Shown: positions 46,951-55,335 of the stretch, one piece after another | Layout of the letters: each line of letters opens with the position of its first letter | How positions within the stretch are numbered: position 1 is the stretch's first letter | Assembly (NCBI RefSeq): GCF_002855575.1 | Contig: NZ_PKRQ01000002.1 | Span: forward strand, 558,001 to 622,000 | DNA: 64,000 nucleotides | From: Tabrizicola sp. TH137 | GTDB lineage: Bacteria; Pseudomonadota; Alphaproteobacteria; Rhodobacterales; Rhodobacteraceae | Direction of reading: 5' to 3' | Notes under the pieces: model-generated | What the model was told of the DNA's origin: nothing | What the model saw: the letters and a program-made list of their open reading frames with translations, nothing else | Database searches by the model: none | Program-made: the position numbers and the translations under genes

Positions 46951-47169
46951 ATGGACTATGTGATCTGGGGCGGCGCGGCGCTGACGATGCTCGGCGTGGC
47001 GGGGCTGATGTGGTGCGTCGTGCTGGGGGTGCGGGCGAAACGCTCCGGCCTTCCGGATGCCGAGGTGAAGGCGCAGCTTGCGCGGGTGGTGGCGATCAAC
47101 CTCGCCGCGCTGGCGATTTCGGCGCTGGGGCTGATGGCGGTCATCTTCGGCGTGATCCTGAGCGCCTGA
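46951..47169 (+). CDS. Small two-helix membrane protein
   Basis: A 72-residue protein with two membrane segments (VIWGGAALTMLGVAGLMWCV and INLAALAISALGLMAVIFGV) separated by a short charged loop (RAKRSGLPDAEVKAQLAR). This is a conserved type of small inner-membrane protein with unknown function; I recognise no domain. It converges with the FadJ-like gene. Their stop codons lie 8 bp apart inside an inverted repeat. Confidence 0.7.
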   Translation: MDYVIWGGAALTMLGVAGLMWCVVLGVRAKRSGLPDAEVKAQLARVVAINLAALAISALGLMAVIFGVILSA

Positions 47170-47185
47170 CCCGCCCTGTCAGGCG
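47163..47185. terminator. Inverted repeat spanning two convergent stop codons
   Basis: CGCCTGAC (47163-47170) and GTCAGGCG (47178-47185), loop of 7, contains the stop codons of both convergent genes. It has no T-run, so it is only a possible bidirectional terminator. Confidence 0.4.
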
Positions 47186-48969
47186 GCGAAGCTGCGCCCC
47201 TCGCCGATCAGCCGGTCCAGAAGCGGCGCGGGCGCGTAAAGCGCGGGCGCCTCGGCCGCCCAAACCTTCAGGTCGCGCCGCAGCACCAGAAGGCCGCGCC
47301 GGTCGGCCTGATGCATCGGCCCGCCGGTCCAGCGGGCCACGATGCCCGCGGCAATGGCCACCGTATCCACCACCGCCGCATCGCGGGCCACACCCGCCTC
47401 GATCAGCCGCGCGCCCGCATTGGCCATCGCGCCAAAGCAGCGCCGCGCGATCACCTCTTCCACCGCCGAAGGCCTGCCGCCCCGCCCCTCCCCCGCGATC
47501 CCGGCCAGTGACAGGGCCTGTGCGATCACGGCACGCGGCACCTTGCGCGCCTCCATATGCGCCACCGCCTCGGCCAGCGCCGTGGCCAGCGCGGCGGAAA
47601 CCGGGCCGCCGGGGCCGACAGGGATCACCTGCCAGCCCAGCCGCCGCGCCAGCGCCACCGCAAGCGCCGCCCGCGCCGGCGGCGCGCCCTCCAGCACCAG
47701 TTCGGCCAGCGGCTGCGCCTGTTCGACCAGTGACAGCGCCATGCCCCCCGGCGGCGGCATCACCCCGAGCGCCAGCACGGCCCGTGGCGCGGGCAGCACC
47801 AGATCGTCGCGGGTGGTGATCACCACATCCGCCTCGCCCAGCCGCGCCGGGCCGATGGCCGGGGCCAGCCGCGCCCAATCGGCATCGCGGGCGGCGGGGG
47901 TCATGCGGCCGGCCTGCACCTCGGCCTCCTGCGCGGCGGCGATGGCTTCCAGCGCGGCGACCAGCGCCTCGCGCTGCGGATCGGCCAGCATCACTGCCAA
48001 CCCCGATTGCAGCGCCCGCCGCGCCAGCGTGGCGGCCGCCCCGCCCGCCCCCCAGATCGCCAGCCGCTGCGGAACCGGCGCCTCGATCCGCGCCACCGCA
48101 GGCGGCAGCCGCCGCGCCGCGCGTTCGGCCCGGAAGGCATGGCGCAGCCCCGCCGATTCTGGCGCGGCCAGCAGATCGCCGAAAGCCGCCGACTCGAAGG
48201 CCAGCCCCTGTTCCAGCGGCAGCAGAAGCGCCGCCTCCACGCAGTCGATGATCCGCCCCGGAGCGGGCAGCCGCGCCCCCGCCCGCGCCTGCCGCGCGGC
48301 GTCCAGCGCGGCGCGATAGGCCCCCACGTCGCGGAACCCGTCGCGCAATTCGCCCGAGCGCCGCCATGTCCCCGCCTGCGCCAGCGCCAGCGCCGCCGCC
48401 CGGGCGGCGGGAACGGCCTCGGTCCCGGTCGGGATCACCCGGTCGATCAGGCCGATGGCCAGCGCCTCGACCGCGCCGATCACCCGCCCCGACAGCATCA
48501 GGTCCAGTGCCGCGACCCCTCCCACCAGGCGCGGCAGGCGCTGCGTCCCGCCCGCCCCCGGCAAAAGGCCCAGATGCACCTCGGGCAGCGACATCTGCGC
48601 CGCCTCTGTCGCCAGCCGCAGATGGGATGCCAGCGCCAGTTCCAGCCCGCCGCCCAGGGCAGGACCGGAGAGCAGCACAACGACGGGGATCGGCAGGTCC
48701 TCGATCCGCGAACAGAGCGCCGAAAGCGAAGGGGCGGCGGTCGCCTGTCCGAATTCCGCGATATCCGCCCCGGCAGAAAAAAGCGCACCCTCCCCCCGCA
48801 ACAGCACGGCAGCGGCATCCCCGGCCTCTGCCTGATCGAGCGCGGCGGCAAGACCCGCGCGCAGCGCCGCGCCAAGCGCATTCACCGGGGGATGGGCGAT
48901 CACGATTTCCAGAAGCGCGCCGATCCGCGCCACCCGCACCTTCTCGCCCTCAGGCCCCAGACCCGACAT
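47179..48969 (-). CDS. FadJ-like enoyl-CoA hydratase with degenerate 3-hydroxyacyl-CoA dehydrogenase half
   Basis: A 596-residue fusion. The N-terminal half is an intact crotonase: GEGALFSAGADIAEFG, oxyanion GPALGGGLELALASHLRLA and the second catalytic Glu in SLPEVHLGLLPGAGGTQRLP. The C-terminal half has a Rossmann-like start (LAIWGAGGAAATLARRALQSG) where FadB/FadJ has GxGxxG, and the expected HFFSPA-like region reads LGVMPPPGGMAL, so its catalytic His is missing. It probably hydrates enoyl-CoA but may not oxidise. The start at 48969 follows GGCAGG. It is far shorter than full FadJ (about 700). Confidence 0.85.
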   Translation of the reverse strand: MSGLGPEGEKVRVARIGALLEIVIAHPPVNALGAALRAGLAAALDQAEAGDAAAVLLRGEGALFSAGADIAEFGQATAAPSLSALCSRIEDLPIPVVVLLSGPALGGGLELALASHLRLATEAAQMSLPEVHLGLLPGAGGTQRLPRLVGGVAALDLMLSGRVIGAVEALAIGLIDRVIPTGTEAVPAARAAALALAQAGTWRRSGELRDGFRDVGAYRAALDAARQARAGARLPAPGRIIDCVEAALLLPLEQGLAFESAAFGDLLAAPESAGLRHAFRAERAARRLPPAVARIEAPVPQRLAIWGAGGAAATLARRALQSGLAVMLADPQREALVAALEAIAAAQEAEVQAGRMTPAARDADWARLAPAIGPARLGEADVVITTRDDLVLPAPRAVLALGVMPPPGGMALSLVEQAQPLAELVLEGAPPARAALAVALARRLGWQVIPVGPGGPVSAALATALAEAVAHMEARKVPRAVIAQALSLAGIAGEGRGGRPSAVEEVIARRCFGAMANAGARLIEAGVARDAAVVDTVAIAAGIVARWTGGPMHQADRRGLLVLRRDLKVWAAEAPALYAPAPLLDRLIGEGRSFAA

Positions 48970-49104
48970 ACTGCCTGCCCTTCCTTTCCGCCCGCCCCGA
49001 AGGCGACCGGCATTATCCGCCATTAAAGCGCGGGCAAGGGCAAAAAGGCAATGCCGCGCGGGCCTTGGCGCCCTGCCAGGCCCATCGGGCGGCCCGTGGC
49101 GCGG

Positions 49105-49356
49105 TCAGACGGGCAGGTTGTCGAAATCCGCCTCGATGCGCGCCTCTTCGGCGCGGCGCAGGGCTTCGGCCTCCGCCTCGGTCAGGGCCGCCTCATCCCC
49201 GGCAGGGCCGGGCAGCAGCCGGGCGAGGACCTCCATCTCGGCCTGCAACAGGGCAAGCGTCAGCGCCTGCCCTGCGGCGGCAGCCTCGGCCGCCTCGCCC
49301 ATCAGCGCGGCCATGCGGGTGATCCCGCTGTCCTGCGACCCTTTTTCCTCTGGCAT
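49105..49356 (-). CDS. Short hypothetical Ala/Glu-rich protein
   Basis: An 83-residue, acidic, probably helical protein (MPEEKGSQDSGITRMAALMG and ALTEAEAEALRRAEEARIEA) with a hydrophobic-heptad look. No known motif. It sits 12 bp downstream of the DksA-like gene on the same strand and likely shares its transcript. Composition is normal for the region. Confidence 0.6.
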   Translation of the reverse strand: MPEEKGSQDSGITRMAALMGEAAEAAAAGQALTLALLQAEMEVLARLLPGPAGDEAALTEAEAEALRRAEEARIEADFDNLPV

Positions 49357-49368
49357 GATCCATCTCCC

Positions 49369-49686
49369 CTACTGGGCGCAATTGCGGCAGAAGGGCGTAT
49401 AGGGCAGCGCGTCCAGCCGCGCCTCGCCGATCTCTGCCCCGCATTTCACGCAATATCCGTATTCCCCCGCCGCCAGCCGCTGCAAGGCCGCCTCGATCCG
49501 GCGAATCTCCTGCTGGCCGCTCAGGCCCATGCCTTCCAGCACCTCGTCCCCCTCCCGCTCGGTCGCGAGGTCCTCCCAATCGACGGCGTGATGCGAGTCG
49601 AGTTCCGCCTCGATCCCGACCAGCCGTCCCTTCAGGTCGGCCAGCCGCCCTTCGAGCTGCGATTTCCGTGTGGCCAGCGATGTCAT
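49369..49686 (-). CDS. TraR/DksA-type zinc-finger protein
   Basis: A 105-residue protein with an N-terminal coiled coil (RKSQLEGRLADLKGRLVGIE) and a C-terminal zinc finger YCVKCGAEI...FCRNCAQ with the CxxC-x17-CxxC spacing. This is the DksA-like plan that enters the RNA polymerase secondary channel, though it lacks some DksA residues. The start at 49686 follows a perfect AGGAGG. Its product may tune transcription under stress, inferred from the family. Confidence 0.9.
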   Translation of the reverse strand: MTSLATRKSQLEGRLADLKGRLVGIEAELDSHHAVDWEDLATEREGDEVLEGMGLSGQQEIRRIEAALQRLAAGEYGYCVKCGAEIGEARLDALPYTPFCRNCAQ

Positions 49687-49745
49687 GCGGGTTCCTCCTC
49701 TGCGCTCTGCGGCCACCAGCATCCGCCCGGCCGCGGCGGATGGCC

Positions 49746-49759
49746 TTGACCTCGATCAA
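49746..49759. promoter_or_regulatory. FNR-like site TTGACCTCGATCAA
   Basis: A one-mismatch relative of TTGAT-N4-ATCAA, in the 235-bp gap upstream of the YeeE/YedE genes. A TATATT (49778-49783) lies 19 bp after it as a possible -10. Confidence 0.5.
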
Positions 49760-49780
49760 TGCCGTGGCGGATTTCGATAT

Positions 49781-49796
49781 ATTCACGACTTGCAAT
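49781..49796. promoter_or_regulatory. Candidate SqrR/BigR-type site (ATTC-N8-CAAT)
   Basis: ATTC (49781-49784), 8 bases, CAAT (49793-49796) is one base off ATTC-N8-GAAT, the form I recall for the sulfide-responsive repressor SqrR. It overlaps the expected start of transcription of the sulfur-linked genes below. Confidence 0.35.
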
Positions 49797-49921
49797 ACTT
49801 TTGCCCTACCCCATATCAGCGACGCCAAGGCGGGACGGTCCGCTTCGGTCGCCACCCGCCTGCGGGAGGGGCGGCAGCGACAGGGAACAGGGACGCCGCG
49901 CGGCGGCGCAGGGGAAAGCGG

Positions 49922-50350
49922 ATGATTGAGACGGATTGGCTCTGGGGCCTTCTGGGCGGCCTCATGATCGGGGGCGCGGCGGCGCTCTATCTGCTGGTGA
50001 ACGGGCGCGTGATGGGGGCATCCGGCATCATCGGCGGTCTGGTCGATGGCTCCGCCCGCGACCAATGGGCAGAGCGGTTGGCCTTTCTGGCCGGGCTGGT
50101 CGGCGTGCCCGCCCTGGCCGTGCTGCTCATCGGCGGGGCGGAGACGCATCTGTCGGGCAATCCTGCCGTCCTGATCCTGGGCGGGCTGCTGGTCGGGCTT
50201 GGCACGCGGATGGCGAATGGCTGCACCTCGGGCCATGGGGTTTGCGGCATCTCGCGGCTGTCGCTGCGCGGGATCGTGGCGACGGTGTTCTACATCCTCG
50301 TGGGCGGGATCGTGATGGTCCTGGCGCGGCATGTGCTGGGGTGGATCTGA
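49922..50350 (+). CDS. YeeE/YedE-family membrane protein (PmpA-like)
   Basis: A 142-residue protein with about four membrane segments and the conserved signature RMANGCTSGHGVCGISRLS, whose cysteine is the sulfur-handling residue of the YeeE/YedE family (thiosulfate or sulfur-compound uptake). It is one half of the usual two-gene pair. The start at 49922 follows a GGGGAAAG. The partner begins 4 bp after the stop. FNR-like and SqrR-like sites lie upstream. Acts at the inner membrane. Confidence 0.92.
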   Translation: MIETDWLWGLLGGLMIGGAAALYLLVNGRVMGASGIIGGLVDGSARDQWAERLAFLAGLVGVPALAVLLIGGAETHLSGNPAVLILGGLLVGLGTRMANGCTSGHGVCGISRLSLRGIVATVFYILVGGIVMVLARHVLGWI

Positions 50351-50353
50351 GAG

Positions 50354-50791
50354 ATGGCGCGCAGCTTGTTTTCCGCCCTTGCCGGGGCGATCTTCGGCCT
50401 GGGGCTGCTGGTTTCGGGCATGACGGACACGACCCGCGTGCAGGGCTGGCTGGATGTCTTCGGGGATTGGGACCCGACCTTGGCCTTCGTGATGGGGGGC
50501 GCGCTGATCCCCATGGCCATCGCCTGGCGGGTGGCGGCGCGGCGGCGGGTGGCGGTTCTGGGCAATCCCCTGCCCCTGACGCATGAGCGCGTGGTGGATG
50601 CCAAGCTGGTGATCGGCTCCAGCCTGTTCGGCGCGGGTTGGGGGCTTGCCGGGCTCTGCCCCGGTCCGGCGCTGGCCTCGCTTGGCTGGGGCGGGTGGGG
50701 CGGTCTCCTCTTCCTTCTTGCGATGCTGGTGGGTATGGTCGCAGCGCCCGCCGCCAAGGCGCGCATCGACCGGATCACCCAGGCGGCCTGA
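50354..50791 (+). CDS. YeeE/YedE-family membrane protein (PmpB-like, DUF6691)
   Basis: A 145-residue membrane protein with four or so TM segments and the second-half signature GSSLFGAGWGLAGLCPGPALASLG, including the conserved Cys. It pairs with the gene 4 bp upstream to make a full YeeE-like channel. It is followed within 28 bp by the DUF442 gene, an order shared with the BigR-controlled sulfide detoxification operons of alphaproteobacteria. Confidence 0.92.
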   Translation: MARSLFSALAGAIFGLGLLVSGMTDTTRVQGWLDVFGDWDPTLAFVMGGALIPMAIAWRVAARRRVAVLGNPLPLTHERVVDAKLVIGSSLFGAGWGLAGLCPGPALASLGWGGWGGLLFLLAMLVGMVAAPAAKARIDRITQAA

Positions 50792-50818
50792 CCCGCCCCA
50801 CCACCCGAGGAGAGGCAG

Positions 50819-51244
50819 ATGGACATCCGCGCCCTGACCCCAGACTATGCCGTATCGCCCCAGATCGACCCTTCCGATCTGCCCGCGATCAAGGCGGCGG
50901 GCTATGTCACGATCATCGACAACCGCCCCGATGGCGAGATCCCGCCCGATCTTCACACCGAACCGATGCGTGCCGCCGCCGAAGCCCTGGGTCTGACCTT
51001 CGTGGCCAATCCGGTGATCGGCGGGGCGCTGACGATGGAGAATGTCACCGCCCAGCGGGCCGCGCTGGAGGCGAGCAGCGGGCCGGTCTTCGCCTATTGC
51101 GCCTCGGGCAACCGGTCCTCCGTCGTCTGGGCGCTGGCACATGCGGGGGAGATGCCGGCGGATGATCTGATCGGCATTCCCGCCCGCTTCGGCTATAATC
51201 TGGAACATCTGCGCCCCACTCTGGAAAGCCTCGCCCGGCGCTGA
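50819..51244 (+). CDS. DUF442 (TIGR01244) sulfur-transferase/phosphatase-like protein
   Basis: A 141-residue protein of the DUF442 family (Blh domain), a dual-specificity-phosphatase-like fold. The P-loop is YCASGNRSS with Cys94. Relatives fused to a sulfur dioxygenase (Blh) act in persulfide oxidation. Here it is unfused, and no ETHE1-like gene follows in the window. A GGAGAGG site precedes the ATG. The three genes probably form one operon for sulfide or sulfur-compound handling. Confidence 0.9.
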   Translation: MDIRALTPDYAVSPQIDPSDLPAIKAAGYVTIIDNRPDGEIPPDLHTEPMRAAAEALGLTFVANPVIGGALTMENVTAQRAALEASSGPVFAYCASGNRSSVVWALAHAGEMPADDLIGIPARFGYNLEHLRPTLESLARR

Positions 51245-51274
51245 CCCGATGGCGGGGAGGCCACTGCCGCGCAG

Positions 51275-51361
51275 CGGCACCCGCCCCGTCTCGGCACCCG
51301 CCCCGTCGCATCCGGTTCACGCTCCGCCGGGCACTACCGGGCTTCGGCATCCGCCCTGTCG
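51275..51361. repeat. Three-copy 16-bp repeat
   Basis: CGGCACCCGCCCCGTC occurs at 51275-51290 and 51292-51307, with a degenerate copy CGGCATCCGCCCTGTC at 51346-51361, in the 159-bp gap between the DUF442 and FliM/FliN-like stops. Function unknown. Confidence 0.6.
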
Positions 51362-51403
51362 CGCCCAGACGACCCTGCGCCGGGCGCATCCGCCGCCGCG
51401 ACC

Positions 51404-52324
51404 CTAGCCCAGAGGCCCGGCCCTTGCGCCAAGGCTGGGCAGCATTTCGGCCGCCATGGCGCGCGGCGCGGCCTCGCCGGCCTCGGCCACAAGGCGCAGG
51501 GCGCGCAGGCTGCCGTGGCGGCCAAGCCGCGCCACAGCCACCGCGCGGCCATCCATCCCTTCGACCGTGATCCGCCCGATATCGGCCCGCAGCAGCGGCA
51601 GTTCCTGCCCGACCCCCAGCGTCATCACCTGGCCCAGCGGCAGCGTCAGCCGGTGCAGCACCGCCTCAAGCCGGACCTGCGCCCCTTCCACCTGGGCCTG
51701 AAGGTCGGTCCGGAAACGCAGGCTGGTGCTGTCCTCCACCTGCGGCATCACGGCGGGGCGCTGTTCCGGCAGCGCCAGCCAGAGCCGCCCGCGCCGCGCC
51801 GGGCCGGCCAGATCGACCTCGGCCGCCAGCAGCCGGTAAAGCCCATCCTCCAGCAGCAGCGCCAGCGCCCGCGCCCCTTCCGCAACCGAGGCAAAGCGGA
51901 AGCCGCGGGCGAAGGCGGCAAGGCCCGCCTCGGCCGCCGCCGCCTCGAAAACCGCAAGCGCGCGATCCATCACCGGGGCCAGCAGCGCGGCATCGGTGCG
52001 CGTGGGGCGCCGCCCCGCGCCATCGCCCGGCCCGACCGTCCCGGTGGTCATCGCCTCCACCATCCCGGCCATCAGCGCGCCGTCGATGATCGCCGCCGCC
52101 AGCCCTTCGCCCGCGCTGTCATCCAGAACGAGGATCAGCGCCGGTTCCGGCAGGGTTTCCACGATCTCGGTCAGCGCGCAGCGATCCTGCCGCAGGGTGG
52201 CCAGCCGCAGCGCGGCCCCCAATTCCTCTTGCCCGGCCCGCGCCAGGGCCAGCGCCCATATCCGCTCTACCGCCGCCTGATCCGGCGTGCCTTCGCCCCC
52301 GCGTTTCAACCGAACCAATGCCAT
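51404..52324 (-). CDS. FliM/FliN-like (SpoA-domain) protein
   Basis: A 306-residue protein with an N-terminal region like the middle domain of FliM (LILVLDDSAGEGLAAAIIDG, then RPTRTDAALLAPVMDRAL) and a C-terminal SpoA domain LEAVLHRLTLPLGQVMTLG and the strand pair DIGRITVEGMDGRAVAVARLG. The canonical FliM CheY-binding N-terminal peptide is not seen. It is the last gene of the operon with a CheY-like regulator and a kinase, so a signalling role is possible. It could also be a flagellar switch protein of a Rhodobacteraceae flagellum. The start at 52324 has a GGGTGA site; the longer frame is unsupported. Confidence 0.82.
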   Translation of the reverse strand: MALVRLKRGGEGTPDQAAVERIWALALARAGQEELGAALRLATLRQDRCALTEIVETLPEPALILVLDDSAGEGLAAAIIDGALMAGMVEAMTTGTVGPGDGAGRRPTRTDAALLAPVMDRALAVFEAAAAEAGLAAFARGFRFASVAEGARALALLLEDGLYRLLAAEVDLAGPARRGRLWLALPEQRPAVMPQVEDSTSLRFRTDLQAQVEGAQVRLEAVLHRLTLPLGQVMTLGVGQELPLLRADIGRITVEGMDGRAVAVARLGRHGSLRALRLVAEAGEAAPRAMAAEMLPSLGARAGPLG

Positions 52325-52377
52325 GTCTTCACCCTGCCGCCTGGCTGAAAGACTGCCGCGATTCGGTGAAGAAAGGG

Positions 52378-55065
52378 TTACGCGGCCTTCTGTTCCAGCC
52401 GCAGCGGCAGCGTCACCCGGAAGGCCGCGCCGCCCTGCCCCGGCAGATAGTCTATCCCGCCGCCCAGATTGGCCATCACCTCGCGGCAGATGGCCAGGCC
52501 CAGCCCCGCGCCGCCCGCCCGTGTCTGATCGGTCAGGCGGGCGAATTTCTCGAAGATGATCCGCTGGCTCTGCTTGGGGATGCCCGATCCGTTGTCGATG
52601 AAATCCACCGACACGCGCCCGGCCCGCTGCCGCACCACGATCCGCAGTTCCGGCGCGGCGGCATCGCAATATTTCCGCGCATTCGAGATCAGGTTGATGA
52701 AGACCTGCACCAGACGGTCGGCATCGGTCCGCACGAAAAGGTTTTCGGCCGGAAGATCGCGCAGGATGAGGAAGCTGCGCTCCGGCCGGGTATGGCCCGC
52801 CGCCGCCAGCGCCCGGTCGATCAGTTGCTGAAGATTGGCCAGACCGATGTTCAGTTGCACCGACCCGTTCTCCAGCACCGACAGGTCCAGAAGATCGTCG
52901 AGCAGCCGGGTCAGGCGGATCGCCTCTTCATGGATGATGCGCCCGTAATTGGCCACCATCTCGGGCGGCAGGTCGCCTTCGGTCAGAATCTCCGAAAAGG
53001 CCCGGATGGAGGTCATGGGCGTGCGCAATTCATGGCTGATCTGGCTGAGGAAGGCATCCTTCTGCACCGAAAGCTGGGTCAGCTTCTCATTCGCCTCGCG
53101 CAATTGCTGGGCGGTGCGGGTCAGTTCCTCGCGCTGGGTTTCAAGCTGGGCCGAATATTCCATGATCTGCGCGGTCTCGTTGGCCACCGCCATCAGATCC
53201 TCGACCGACACGGTCGCCCGTCCCACAAGCTGGCTGATCATCGCATGGGCAGTGGCGGCGCCCACCGAACCGGCCAGCCGCCGCTCCAGCCCCGCGACGA
53301 AATCCGGCGTGGGTTCGGGCAGGAAGCCGTCCTTCCCCTGCGCCCGCGCCTCGGCGGCAAAGAGCGCCAGCGCCGCCTCCTCGCCCAGGATGCGCTGGGT
53401 CATCATCAAAAGCGCCTCAGGCTCCGCCCAGCCGCGGGTCCAGCCTTTGGGTCCTGCCGCCTCGGCATCAAAGACATTGACGAAGGCCGCGCCCTGCATC
53501 CGCTCCACCGGGCCGGGGAAGGTGAGCACGGAGAAAAGGCAGAAGGCAAAGGTATTGAGCGCGATGGACCAGACCAGCGCATGCAGCAGCGGGTCCAGCC
53601 CCTCCACCCCGAACAGGGCCTGCGGCCGCAGCCAGCCGATGCCGCCCGGCCCCTCGGCGAAGACCGCCGCCGACAGGGCCGCATCCGGCCCGAAGGAAGG
53701 CAGATAGAGCGTATAGGCCCAGACGACGAAGCCGGTCACCAGCCCCGCCACCGCGCCGACCTTCGTCGCCCCCCGCCAGAACAGGCCGCCCACGAGGACG
53801 GGCATCACCTGCGCCATGCCGACAAAGGCGATCAGGCCGATGGCCGCCAGCGCCGCCGATCCCCCCGACATGCGATAGTAGAGATAGCCCAGCGACAGCA
53901 CCGCCACGATGGCCAGCCGCCGCGACAGGATCACCGTCCGCCGGACATCCCCCGTCAGCGCCGCCTTGGGCCGCAGCTTCAGCCAGATCGGCATGACCAC
54001 ATGGTTCGATACCATCGTGGCCAGCGCGATGCTTTCCACGATCACCATCGAGGTGGCAGAGGAAAAACCGCCAAGGAAGGCCAGCATGGCCAGCGTGCCC
54101 TGCCCTTCGGCCAGCGGCAGCGTCAGGACGAACATGTCGGGATTGGCCCCGTCCGGCATCCGCTCCAGCCCGACCACCGCGATCGGCACGATGAAGAGGC
54201 TCATCAGCAGCAGATAAGCCGGGAAGGCCCAGCTTGCGCGGGCAAGGTGGCGCTCATCCCCCCCCTCCACCACCATGACCTGGAACATTCGCGGCAGGCA
54301 GATCACGGCGGCGGCCGAAACGAAGATCAGCCCGGTCCAGCGCCCCGGTTCCAATGGCCAGTCGCGCAGTTCCGATGCCTCGATCCGGGCAAAGACATCG
54401 GCCGGCCCCCCGGCCAGCCCCCAGACGACAAAGACCCCCACCGCCAGCAGGGCAAGCAGCTTCACCACCGCCTCCACCGCGATGGCCAGCACCACGCCGT
54501 GATGCTGTTCATTGGCGTCAAGGTTGCGGGTGCCGAAGAGGATGGTGAACAGCGCCAGCCCGGCCGCAACCCAGATCGCCGTCGCATCCCGGTCCGGCAG
54601 CGCCCAGCCCTCCGGCGTCTCGCTGGCGAAGACGGCGAAGGACAGCGTCACGGATTGCAGTTGCAGCGCGATATAGGGCGTGGCGGCCACCACCGCCAAA
54701 AGCGTGACCACGATCCCCAGAAGGTTCGACTTGCCAAAGCGGGATGAAATCAGGTCGGCAATCGACGTCACCCGTTGCTGCCGCCCGATCCGCACCAGCT
54801 TGCGCAGCAAGAGCCACCAGCCCACGAAGACGAGCGTGGGGCCGAGATAGATGGTCAGGAATTCCAGCCCCGACCGCGCCGCATAGCCCACCGCGCCGTA
54901 AAAGGTCCAGGCCGTGCAGTAGATCGACAGAGACAGCGTATAGATCAGGGGCGACCGAAGCCATCCCACCCGCCCCATCGCGGCCCGCCTTTCGGCCAGG
55001 AAGGCCACGGCGAAGAGAAAGGCCACATAGCCGAGGCAGGCGAGGACAAGCAGGTTGAAGGGCAT
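52378..55065 (-). CDS. Sensor histidine kinase with sodium/solute-symporter domain (CbrA-like)
   Basis: An 895-residue protein. Residues about 1-490 form a 12-to-13-TM sodium:solute symporter domain (LSLSIYCTAWTFYGAVGYAAR; ATSMVIVESIALATMVSNHV). A linker with a coiled coil near residues 610-660 and then a histidine kinase follow: H-box FLSQISHELRTPMTSIR, N-box LISNARKYC, G1 DFIDNGSGIP, G2 GAGLGLAICREVM. The plan matches CbrA and its relatives, which sense a transported or bound solute. The cognate regulator is probably the CheY-like protein upstream. Confidence 0.93.
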   Translation of the reverse strand: MPFNLLVLACLGYVAFLFAVAFLAERRAAMGRVGWLRSPLIYTLSLSIYCTAWTFYGAVGYAARSGLEFLTIYLGPTLVFVGWWLLLRKLVRIGRQQRVTSIADLISSRFGKSNLLGIVVTLLAVVAATPYIALQLQSVTLSFAVFASETPEGWALPDRDATAIWVAAGLALFTILFGTRNLDANEQHHGVVLAIAVEAVVKLLALLAVGVFVVWGLAGGPADVFARIEASELRDWPLEPGRWTGLIFVSAAAVICLPRMFQVMVVEGGDERHLARASWAFPAYLLLMSLFIVPIAVVGLERMPDGANPDMFVLTLPLAEGQGTLAMLAFLGGFSSATSMVIVESIALATMVSNHVVMPIWLKLRPKAALTGDVRRTVILSRRLAIVAVLSLGYLYYRMSGGSAALAAIGLIAFVGMAQVMPVLVGGLFWRGATKVGAVAGLVTGFVVWAYTLYLPSFGPDAALSAAVFAEGPGGIGWLRPQALFGVEGLDPLLHALVWSIALNTFAFCLFSVLTFPGPVERMQGAAFVNVFDAEAAGPKGWTRGWAEPEALLMMTQRILGEEAALALFAAEARAQGKDGFLPEPTPDFVAGLERRLAGSVGAATAHAMISQLVGRATVSVEDLMAVANETAQIMEYSAQLETQREELTRTAQQLREANEKLTQLSVQKDAFLSQISHELRTPMTSIRAFSEILTEGDLPPEMVANYGRIIHEEAIRLTRLLDDLLDLSVLENGSVQLNIGLANLQQLIDRALAAAGHTRPERSFLILRDLPAENLFVRTDADRLVQVFINLISNARKYCDAAAPELRIVVRQRAGRVSVDFIDNGSGIPKQSQRIIFEKFARLTDQTRAGGAGLGLAICREVMANLGGGIDYLPGQGGAAFRVTLPLRLEQKAA

Positions 55066-55068
55066 GGC

Positions 55069-55335
55069 TCAGCCCTCCTCGGGATCGTCGCCGCCGCTCT
55101 CCTCGGTCAGGCCCGGCGCCATCAGCGCGGCGACAAGGATCAGCCCGAACCAGACGACGAACAGATAGATGCCATCCGGCGCCGTATCGGCCCGCACCGT
55201 CTCGGCTGGTCGCCAGAGCACGGGCACGAGCAGCAGGAAAAGGCCGAACACCGGCAGCATCCGTGCCGCATCGCGCAGGCGGCGCTTGCGATAGCTGCGC
55301 CGTTTCAGGAACAAGGGCACCCGCCGCTGCTTCAT
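55069..55335 (-). CDS. Small two-TM membrane protein in the kinase operon
   Basis: An 88-residue protein: a basic head (MKQRRVPLFLKRRSYRKRRL), two membrane segments (ARMLPVFGLFLLLVPVLW and IYLFVVWFGLILVAALMA) and an acidic tail. I recognise no family. It overlaps the regulator stop by 4 nt (ATGA) and is followed 3 bp later by the kinase, which suggests a tight unit. It may be a subunit or modulator of the symporter-type kinase, like the small companion proteins of SSS transporters. Confidence 0.75.
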   Translation of the reverse strand: MKQRRVPLFLKRRSYRKRRLRDAARMLPVFGLFLLLVPVLWRPAETVRADTAPDGIYLFVVWFGLILVAALMAPGLTEESGGDDPEEG

